Assembly: GCA_004556875.1 (NCBI GenBank)
Contig: SFFP01000042.1
Coordinates: 1 to 11,144, forward strand
Direction of reading: 5' to 3'
DNA length: 11,144 nt
From: Ruminococcus flavefaciens
GTDB lineage: Bacteria > Bacillota_A > Clostridia > Oscillospirales > Ruminococcaceae
Below the pieces are notes generated by a model. It was not told the DNA's origin. It worked only from the letters and a program-made list of their open reading frames with translations, and did no database searches. Shown here piece by piece: positions 5,719 to 11,144 of this stretch. The first letter of the stretch is position 1. Each line of letters opens with the position of its first letter. Both the position numbers and the translations under genes were made by a program.

Positions 5719-6852
5719 TTATGGAGTTGGCGGCAGCTGAGGTGTGCTGTGCTCTGCTTCAGGAGAGGGTAATTCAGAAGCAGGCGGCTCAGCTGTTGGT
5801 AAAAGCTCTTCAGCTGTTTCGTGTTCGGGCAGTAGAGAAACAGGGGAATGAACTTTCAGTTCAAACATATCGCTTTTATCTGTTTCAGCGGTAAGTTTTT
5901 CGTGAAGTCCTGCTTCCGGCGGAACAGGCTCACCCTCGTTCGGAAGGGCAGGCTTTGCAGGTTCGGCAGGAGCTTCCGGTTTTGGTGTTTCCGGCTGAGC
6001 AGCCGCATCAGGCTTTTCGGGAGCTTTCGGCGGTTCCGGCTCAGCAGCATTTGAAGGTGGAGAAGGAGGTGCAGGAGTATCAGTTTTTTTGTCCTCCTTC
6101 GGCGGCTGTGCATCATGTGCAGGCGGATCTGCGTGAGCAGGCGGTGCAGCTACAGCTGTCTGTGCAGGCGGCTGCGGTGTTTTCACATTATTGTCTGCGG
6201 CTGGTTTTTCGGGTGTCTTTACGGTATCGTGTTTTGGCGGATCAGGTTTTTTGACGTTATCTGTAGGCTTTGTTGGTTTTGATGGTTTGTTTAAGCTGTC
6301 GATATCGTGGACACTTACCTTCATGTCGGTTATACCGTTTTCAAAGTCGGATTTAAAGCTTTCATAATCGCCTGAGTTATCAGAGGAAATATACAGATCA
6401 ATGGTATCACCATTTGTGATATAACCCTTTTCGATCTCAAGCTCGATTATTTCGTTTGCGGCGGTAAGCTTATCCTTGCCCTTGCCGTTGTAATCTTTGA
6501 GAAGCTCTTTTCCTATTTCGCTGTCACTGACAATGTGGAGTACCTTGCCTTTTTTGTTGAGTTCCATTTTTATGTTAGCATCTGATGAGATTAGGACTGT
6601 AGAGTGTGGTTTTAAGTTTCGTGTATAGTAGATAGAGCCTGCTGATGTGAAAAGAACGAGACAAGCGGCTGCAGCAATGAGCTTTCCTGCGGTAAAGGTT
6701 ATTCTTCTTGCAGTATGCTCTTCATTCATTATGATAGGGTCTGTGACGGATTGCCCTACCTCATAATGCATATTTGCGGCATTTACAAATCTTGATTCCT
6801 CGTCCATAAGAACAGCGTAGCCTTCGTGACATTCCATAACTATATATTTCAT
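5719..6852 (-). CDS. rsgI: RsgI-type anti-sigma-I factor with proline-rich ectodomain
   Basis: RsgI-family proteins hold sigma-I at the membrane and release it when the outer domain senses a signal. This 377-residue protein has the cytoplasmic RsgI N-domain at about residues 1-45 (GYAVLMDEESRFV, then VGQSV). One membrane helix follows at about 57-76, then the conserved juxtamembrane domain at about 84-180 with DANIKMELNKKGKVLHIV and EKGYITNGDTIDLYI. The rest, 189-377, is disordered and rich in Pro, Ala, Lys and Glu. No carbohydrate-binding or hydrolase module is visible, unlike clostridial cellulosome RsgI proteins. The family's self-cleavage site Asn-Pro is Asn93-Ile94 here. The ATG overlaps the sigI stop by four bases (ATGA) and is preceded by AAGGTGGTGA, so the two are translationally coupled. 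The family is clear; the stimulus is unknown. Confidence 0.88.
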   Translation of the reverse strand: MKYIVMECHEGYAVLMDEESRFVNAANMHYEVGQSVTDPIIMNEEHTARRITFTAGKLIAAAACLVLFTSAGSIYYTRNLKPHSTVLISSDANIKMELNKKGKVLHIVSDSEIGKELLKDYNGKGKDKLTAANEIIELEIEKGYITNGDTIDLYISSDNSGDYESFKSDFENGITDMKVSVHDIDSLNKPSKPTKPTDNVKKPDPPKHDTVKTPEKPAADNNVKTPQPPAQTAVAAPPAHADPPAHDAQPPKEDKKTDTPAPPSPPSNAAEPEPPKAPEKPDAAAQPETPKPEAPAEPAKPALPNEGEPVPPEAGLHEKLTAETDKSDMFELKVHSPVSLLPEHETAEELLPTAEPPASELPSPEAEHSTPQLPPTP

Positions 6853-7571
6853 ACTTTTTCACCACCTTTGAGTACCTGCATAATGTGACCGCGCATTATC
6901 TCATAGCCGTTAGTGCATATAAGCAGTACAGCCACAAGATATCGTCTGTGCCTTTCGAGAGATTTCCTTTCGACCTCAGCACCTTCGGCAAGCTTTGCCA
7001 GCGGTACGCGCTTTGTTCTCAGGAAGTCCTCGAGAATATCGGGGTTGCTTCTTGCATACGCAACGGCTTTCTTGCATATTTCAAGAGTACGCCGCTGTCG
7101 GGGAGAGTTTTCCGCAACATCGGACATAGATACGCCGAAGTCGTTCATCTGAGCGGAAAGCTCCTCTATTTCCTGCTTTGTAGCTTCGCGAAGCTCGTTT
7201 TCTTCGTAATCATCGTGTTCATCGCAAATTGTGTCTTTCAGGTCTGTTTTTTCGTCATCGGAAATATCCAGTGATATCTGTCCCTTATTGCGTTTTTCTT
7301 TTCTGTAGTTGTCGATAAGACGATTTTTGATTTGAAGTGCTGCGAATTTAAGGAAAGAACCGCGCAGTCTGGAATAATTCTTGATAGCTTCATAAAATGC
7401 GAACATAGCTATACTAAGCTCATCGTCGCTCTGATCGGGCGAACGGTTGATGAATTTTGCTGTTTCCGATTTGATGAACGGCATATAAGCGGAAATAAGT
7501 TCGTCTGCCGCATGTCTGTCAGTTTTAGCCTTATAGACCTGGGATATGATTTGATGCGCATCAGAATTCAT
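6849..7571 (-). CDS. sigI: RNA polymerase sigma factor SigI
   Basis: SigI directs RNA polymerase to its own promoter class, used in heat and wall stress in Bacillus and in polysaccharide sensing in clostridia. The 240-residue product has sigma region 2 at about residues 25-95. DDELSIAMFAFYEAIKNY (49-66) is the core, and ALQIKNRLIDNYRKEKR (78-94) recognises the -10. The SigI-specific C-terminal domain follows at about 130-230, ending in VPLAKLAEGAEVERKSLERHR, a helix-turn-helix, then YLVAVLLI. I place the start at the ATG at 7571 rather than a TTG five codons upstream. GGGGGTG precedes the ATG at six bases and the TTG has no ribosome binding site. It is cotranscribed with rsgI, with a four-base overlap. 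A sigma-I-type promoter lies upstream, implying self-activation held in check by RsgI. Confidence 0.92.
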   Translation of the reverse strand: MNSDAHQIISQVYKAKTDRHAADELISAYMPFIKSETAKFINRSPDQSDDELSIAMFAFYEAIKNYSRLRGSFLKFAALQIKNRLIDNYRKEKRNKGQISLDISDDEKTDLKDTICDEHDDYEENELREATKQEIEELSAQMNDFGVSMSDVAENSPRQRRTLEICKKAVAYARSNPDILEDFLRTKRVPLAKLAEGAEVERKSLERHRRYLVAVLLICTNGYEIMRGHIMQVLKGGEKV

Positions 7572-7599
7572 ATGTGCCACCCCCAATATTACTTATAGT

Positions 7600-7642
7600 T
7601 TACGTATCCGGAAACTGAAAAACGGGGTAATCTGAAAAAATT
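7600..7642 (-). promoter_or_regulatory. Sigma-I-type autoregulatory promoter of sigI-rsgI
   Basis: From 7642 down the minus strand, AATTTTTTCA is followed after four bases by ACCCC (7628-7624), 19 spacer bases and CGTAA (7604-7600). Spacing and flanks are the same as in the promoter of the proline-rich protein gene. The upstream T-rich part overlaps the stop codon of the preceding gene. The start site would be near 7594, giving a short leader of about 23 bases. Confidence 0.72.
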
Positions 7643-8426
7643 ATAAAAGTTTTGAAATAATTTCAGAGTAAGCTTCCGTGCTGTAGGATTTAATATCGTC
7701 GATTACGATGTTATCTATGCCGAGTTTTCTCAGGATATCCAGTTCTCGGCGCTGTCTTTCCTCAAGAGCGGATATGTACCCGTCAAAGCCGCTGAGATCG
7801 AGGCTTTTTCCGTATTCTCCTCCGCAGTGGTAATCGATGACGCCTGTGAGCCATTCCTCGCCCCTTTCGGGAACAGCCTTTTTTATCTCAGCGGCGATAT
7901 TGTCGGTTTTCAGATAGACCACGAAGGGCTCCAGAGGACGGATAATATCGTATATTTCCTTTATATATTTCTGTGAAGCGGCTGTATGAAAGCCAAATCT
8001 CATCATGGTCTCGCACATGGGATTTTGCAGGAATACTCAGTTGAAAACATATCCTTTTGCGGATTTTTTGGCTTTTTCGGTGAATTCCTGCCATTTGTCA
8101 AGCATGAGCGGTCTTTCTGTCTCCCACGGGAGAAAGTCGTATATTTTATAATGCAGGAGCTTGTCAAACAGCTCTCCGCTGAATCTTTCAAGGGGAACGA
8201 TAAAGCCGCCGTTCTTTTGCTCGGAACATAAAGCCACAGCAGCCTTTTCATCAGCTCTGAGTTCTGAAAGCTGCTCCTTGCTTAGAAATGCGTGGAATTC
8301 ATGATCGGCAGGGTGATCTCCGCTGCCCTCGTCGATGAATTTCATGTCAAGGGTGTCTGCTATGTATTTTGCGGTGGTGCTTTTTCCTGAGCAGGGAAGT
8401 CCTTCTGTTATAATAAGTTTTCTCAT
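7641..8426 (-). pseudogene. P-loop kinase/ATPase-like gene with in-frame TGA
   Basis: A single frame runs from the ATG at 8426 to the TAA at 7641, 261 codons, broken only by a TGA at 8037-8039 (codon 130). The first half begins with a Walker A motif, GLPCSGKST (9-17), of the small AAA/nucleotide-kinase-like NTPases seen in clostridia. The reading continues across the stop as YVFN-stop-VFLQNPMCE. Relatives that I recall have a Cys at the stop position, in a YIFECCFLQNP-like stretch. The downstream half stays open for 131 codons with no frameshift, and its first ATG (8018) has no ribosome binding site, so it is not a separate gene. The simplest reading is a recent nonsense mutation or a sequence error. 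A selenocysteine codon is a less likely alternative. The ribosome binding site AGGAC is weak and no own promoter is evident. Confidence 0.7.
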
Positions 8427-8460
8427 ATTTTTGTCCTGTTTTAGTGATTTGTTAGCAAAA

Positions 8461-8494
8461 CAGCCATAAAGATGCGGCTGCTTCTTTATGGCTG
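8461..8494 (-). terminator. Terminator of the acyl-CoA synthetase operon
   Basis: A perfect 12-bp stem is formed by 8461-8472 (CAGCCATAAAGA) and 8483-8494 (TCTTTATGGCTG) with a ten-base loop. On the minus strand it lies 15 bases past the synthetase stop and is followed by TTTTGC. The kinase-like gene downstream may depend on leaky readthrough. Confidence 0.8.
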
Positions 8495-8509
8495 ATGTAA
8501 GTTTCTGAT

Positions 8510-10186
8510 TTACTTTGCTGAGTTTTCCTCGTCCTGATGACGGATCTGCGCACGCTTTATCTTGCCGCCGAGAGTTTTCGGAAGCTCCTTAACGTACTCG
8601 ATAACACGAGGATACTTGTAAGGTGCAGTTTCGTGCTTAACATGATCCTGAAGCTCCTTTGTAAGCTCAGGTGAAGGAGTATATCCTTCAGCAAGAACGA
8701 CTGTAGCCTTTACGACCTGTCCTCTGATAGGATCAGGAGCACCTGTGATAGCTGACTCAACTACAGCAGGGTGGGTGAGGAGTGCGCTCTCTACCTCGAA
8801 AGGTCCGATACGGTATCCTGAGCATTTGATAACGTCGTCGTTTCTTCCTACGAACCAGTAATAGCCCTTTGAGTCTCTCCATGCAACGTCGCCTGTATCG
8901 TAGTTCTCGCCGCCGAGAACAGCTTCTGTAAGCTCAGGGTTCTTGTAATAGCCGCAGAAAAGACCTGTAGGACGCTCCTTGTCAATGCCGCATACCATGA
9001 TGCTGCCCTCTTCACCGTCCTCAGCCTCTGTTCCGTCAGGACGGAGAAGGTGGATATTGTAAAGAGGTGAAGGCTTTCCTGTAGAGCCCGGCTTTGGGTC
9101 TATCCACGGGAAGTTTGCGATAAGCACAGTACCCTCTGTCTGACCGAAGCCCTCTCGCATCTTCTTGCCTGTAAGCTCATATATACGGTTGAAAACCTCA
9201 GGATTAAGAGGCTCGCCTGCATTGCAGAAATTCTGGATAGATGAAAGATCGTACTTTGTCATGTCCTCCTGGAGCATAAAGCGGTACATTGTTGGAGGAG
9301 CACAGAAAGTAGTAAGCTTGTAGTGGCTGATAACTTCGAGGATATCCTTTGCGTTAAATCTGCCCGTAAAGTCATATGCGAACTGTATAGCGCCGCAAAT
9401 CCACTGTCCGTATATCTTGCCCCAGCCGAACTTTGCCCAGCCTGAGTCGGATATGGACATATGGAGCTTGTTCTCCTGTACCTGATGCCAGTATTTGGCA
9501 GTTACGATATGTCCCAGAGGGTGAGCGAAGTTATGGCAAACCATCTTAGGCATACCTGTAGAGCCTGATGTAAAGTAGATGAGCATGGTATCTGTTGCCT
9601 TTGTAGCCTGATCGTCTGTAGGACGCTCAAATGTATCGGGATACTTAGCGATCTCGTCCTCGAAGAAATCCCAGCCTTCACGGGGTTCAGCAACAGCGAT
9701 CTTTTTCTTGAGAGTCTTTATTTCAGGGGCAGCTCCGTCGATCTGACCTCTTATGTATTCGTCATCGCAGGCGATGATAGCTGAGATCTCAGCCATATTT
9801 CCGCGGTAAGCGATATCGTGTGTTGTGAAAAGAAGGTTGCCTGGGATAAGTATAACGCCAAGCTTATGTAAAGCAGTAGCGATTACCCAGTATTCCCAGC
9901 GGCGGCGGAGTATCAGAAGGACAACATCGCCCTTTTTGAGTCCGAGGCTTCTGAAATAATGGCAGGTCTGATTTGAGAGCTTTGATATATCGGTAAAGGT
10001 GAATGTGCGCTCCTTTTTATCGTGGCTGAGCCATACAAGAGCCTTTTTGTCGGGTTCCTGCTTTGCCCATTCGTCAACGATATCCCAGCCAAAGTTAAAA
10101 TTTTCAGGAACATTAACACGGTAATTTTCCTTGAAATCCTCATAAGAGTCAAACTCTATACGAGGAAGATAGCGGTCTAAAAGCAT
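8510..10186 (-). CDS. AMP-forming acyl-CoA synthetase (medium-chain/acetyl type)
   Basis: This cytoplasmic ANL-superfamily ligase activates a carboxylic acid with ATP to an acyl-adenylate and then to an acyl-CoA. The 558-residue protein carries YFTSGSTGMPK (204-214, phosphate loop), GFGQTE (346-351), YDTGD (429-433, ribose-binding Asp), GRNDDVIKCSGYRIG (447-461, hinge and A8 motif) and the C-terminal catalytic lysine in GGKIKR (Lys542). Layout and length fit the medium-chain acyl-CoA synthetase branch, close to acetyl-CoA synthetase. The acid used (short, medium-chain or aromatic) cannot be read from the sequence. The ATG is preceded by AAAGGAG 11 bases away. It starts 40 bases after an XRE-cupin regulator gene with no terminator between, so the pair forms an operon, and the regulator probably answers to its substrate or product. 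Confidence 0.9.
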   Translation of the reverse strand: MLLDRYLPRIEFDSYEDFKENYRVNVPENFNFGWDIVDEWAKQEPDKKALVWLSHDKKERTFTFTDISKLSNQTCHYFRSLGLKKGDVVLLILRRRWEYWVIATALHKLGVILIPGNLLFTTHDIAYRGNMAEISAIIACDDEYIRGQIDGAAPEIKTLKKKIAVAEPREGWDFFEDEIAKYPDTFERPTDDQATKATDTMLIYFTSGSTGMPKMVCHNFAHPLGHIVTAKYWHQVQENKLHMSISDSGWAKFGWGKIYGQWICGAIQFAYDFTGRFNAKDILEVISHYKLTTFCAPPTMYRFMLQEDMTKYDLSSIQNFCNAGEPLNPEVFNRIYELTGKKMREGFGQTEGTVLIANFPWIDPKPGSTGKPSPLYNIHLLRPDGTEAEDGEEGSIMVCGIDKERPTGLFCGYYKNPELTEAVLGGENYDTGDVAWRDSKGYYWFVGRNDDVIKCSGYRIGPFEVESALLTHPAVVESAITGAPDPIRGQVVKATVVLAEGYTPSPELTKELQDHVKHETAPYKYPRVIEYVKELPKTLGGKIKRAQIRHQDEENSAK

Positions 10187-10226
10187 GATATTTATAACTC
10201 CTTTGTATATGCTTGAAAAAGCGGTA

Positions 10227-10772
10227 TTATTCAGCTATAACTGTCAGAAACCTTGCCTTGCTGTCACCAACGCAGCGCTGTCCGTGAGGATATGTAGGGT
10301 TGAAGTAGATAGAGTCGCCCTCGTTGAGGATTATTTCCTGATCATCAAATATAACAGCGATACTGCCCTTGAGTACAAGGTTGAATTCCTGACCTGTATG
10401 TGTAACAAGCTTTGCAGGTTCATCAGAAGGCTCGAGAGTTACAAGAAGAGGCTGCATGATCTTATCTGCATATCTGAAAGCAAGATCCTTGAAGCGGTAT
10501 CCCTCATAACGGCTGATGCTTCTGCCCTTTCCGCGGCGGACGACGTGGAAAGTGTCGATACGGCTTGGTTCGCCTGTGACCAGCTCATTGAAGTCTACTC
10601 CGAATTTGTTTGCGATCTCATAGATGACGCTTATGGGAAAATCACCATTCTGTTCATAGCTTGCGTACTGTTCAGCAGGGATACCCAGCTCTTCGGCGAG
10701 TTTTTCCTGTGTATAGTCGCAGACCTCGCGAAGTTCGCGGATACGTGCGGTGATCTCATTGATAGTTTCCAT
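10227..10772 (-). CDS. XRE-family regulator with C-terminal cupin domain
   Basis: This is a 181-residue DNA-binding regulator. Residues 6-65 form a Cro/C1-type helix-turn-helix (LREVCDYTQEKLAEELGIP, then SYEQNGDFP). Residues 105-180 form a small cupin barrel with HTGQEFNLVLKG (125-136, His125 and Glu129), LNEGDSIYF and NPTYPHGQ (159-165, His163), the usual metal- or ligand-binding positions. Such proteins sense a small molecule through the cupin and repress or activate nearby genes. The next gene is an acyl-CoA synthetase in the same operon, so a fatty or other organic acid, or its CoA ester, is the natural candidate ligand; this is inferred. AAAAGGAGG precedes the ATG. It probably also regulates its own promoter. 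Confidence 0.9.
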   Translation of the reverse strand: METINEITARIRELREVCDYTQEKLAEELGIPAEQYASYEQNGDFPISVIYEIANKFGVDFNELVTGEPSRIDTFHVVRRGKGRSISRYEGYRFKDLAFRYADKIMQPLLVTLEPSDEPAKLVTHTGQEFNLVLKGSIAVIFDDQEIILNEGDSIYFNPTYPHGQRCVGDSKARFLTVIAE

Positions 10773-10861
10773 AGCGTGACCTCCTTTTAGAAAGATATTG
10801 ATTTACAGCAGACAGCCTGTTTTCCTGCTTTAAAAGTTTAATTCAGTCAAACGGTTTTCGC

Positions 10862-10885
10862 ACTGTGCATACAGTTGTGTATACT
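10862..10885. repeat. Repeats at the XRE-cupin start site, possible operator
   Basis: ACTGT and ACAGT form an inverted repeat around four bases (10862-10875). GTGCATAC and GTGTATAC lie 12 bases apart as a near-perfect direct repeat overlapping it. They lie just downstream of the predicted transcription start, a good place for the regulator's own binding site. Confidence 0.4.
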
Positions 10886-10890
10886 TATTA

Positions 10891-10920
10891 ATGATATCAC
10901 ATTATGAGGGGATTTGTCAA
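10891..10920 (-). promoter_or_regulatory. Promoter of the XRE-cupin/acyl-CoA synthetase operon
   Basis: On the minus strand a perfect -35 TTGACA (10915-10920) and a -10 TATCAT (10891-10896) are separated by 18 bases, with TG one base upstream of the -10. The leader would be about 110 bases long, which leaves room for regulation. Confidence 0.75.
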
Positions 10921-10929
10921 GACAGGGGG

Positions 10930-10960
10930 ATAACAAAAATACTTCCGCAAAAGCGGAAGC
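10930..10960 (-). terminator. Terminator of the right-edge gene
   Basis: CTTCCGC (10942-10948) and GCGGAAG (10953-10959) pair perfectly around four A's. On the minus strand the hairpin is followed by TATTTTTGTTA. It lies about ten bases past the stop of the partial gene at the right edge. Confidence 0.9.
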
Positions 10961-10970
10961 ATTTGTATTA

Positions 10971-11144
10971 TTATGTATTATCAACTGTCATTTCTGCATT
11001 CTGGAGCTGGCAGTATTTGAAGCCGTATTCGTCATACACGTTGAAATCGCCTGTTACAGTTATCGTTGTACCCTCTTCGGGATAGTCATCGGGATATTTA
11101 TAGCTGTCATCGAGGACGAATTCGATACCCTGTGAACAGCAGGC
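10971..11144 (-). CDS. C-terminal part of an unidentified protein (5' end outside window)
   Basis: Fifty-seven codons are open from the right edge to a TAA at 10971-10973, followed at once by a good terminator. The visible tail begins ACCSQGIEFVLDD and contains YPDDYPEEGTTITVTGDF and GFKYCQLQNAEM. The alternating short strands suggest a small beta-barrel (OB-like) domain; the paired cysteines and a third in KYCQL could bind metal or form disulfides. I do not recognise the family with certainty. The start, signal peptide and upstream neighbours lie outside the window. Confidence 0.7.
   Translation of the reverse strand, partial: ACCSQGIEFVLDDSYKYPDDYPEEGTTITVTGDFNVYDEYGFKYCQLQNAEMTVDNT

Noticed and set aside
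7641..7670. Possible sigma-A promoter (TATAAT at 7641-7646) for sigI
   Set aside because: There is no acceptable -35 at 16-18 bases, and the box is largely the end of the kinase-like gene; the ACCCC/CGTAA element explains the region better.
7641..8018. Separate small gene downstream of the in-frame TGA
   Set aside because: It is in the same frame as the P-loop half, continues its sequence, and the ATG at 8018 has no ribosome binding site.
10185..10790. Plus-strand frame of 201 codons opposite the XRE-cupin gene
   Set aside because: It overlaps a clearly recognised regulator gene almost exactly and has no family motifs or ribosome binding site.
272..11144. Altered genetic code with TGA read as an amino acid
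   Set aside because: TGA ends panD, sigI and the U32-like gene at natural positions, and tryptophan is encoded by TGG throughout.

Overview
This 11.1 kb window looks like chromosomal DNA of an anaerobic, low-to-mid GC Bacillota, most like a Ruminococcus-type member of the Oscillospiraceae. That placement rests on a SigI/RsgI pair, a clostridial U32-like protein, strong AAGGAGG ribosome binding sites, A/T-rich promoters and dense Rho-independent terminators. It is an inference from gene content, not a database match. I see no rRNA, tRNA, CRISPR array or insertion sequence.

Left part (1-3.4 kb): vitamin B5 synthesis. A plus-strand ketopantoate-reductase-type gene (panG-like, DUF2520 family) faces a minus-strand panB-panC-panD operon across a shared terminator. 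Together the four products would make pantothenate from 2-oxoisovalerate and aspartate.

Middle (3.4-4.6 kb): one minus-strand gene for a cysteine-rich U32-peptidase-like protein. It has its own promoter, whose -10 box sits between the arms of a perfect 10-bp inverted repeat.

Centre (4.6-7.65 kb): the most interesting block. A sigI-rsgI operon (sigma-I and its membrane anti-sigma factor) lies upstream of a gene for a small secreted protein with proline-rich repeats. The sigI and secreted-protein genes are preceded by nearly the same 43-base element (34 of 43 positions identical by eye, no gaps). It contains ACCCC and CGTAA at identical spacing, the layout expected of sigma-I promoters. The RsgI ectodomain is also proline-rich, carries no recognisable sugar-binding module, and has Asn-Ile where the family's Asn-Pro self-cleavage site should be. 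This suggests an autoregulated envelope-sensing circuit with a secreted proline-rich target.

Right part (7.64-11.1 kb): a P-loop kinase-like gene interrupted by one in-frame TGA (a nonsense mutation, or less likely a selenocysteine codon), an XRE-cupin regulator followed by an AMP-forming acyl-CoA synthetase in one operon, and the 3' end of an unidentified gene running off the window. All genes except panG are on the minus strand.
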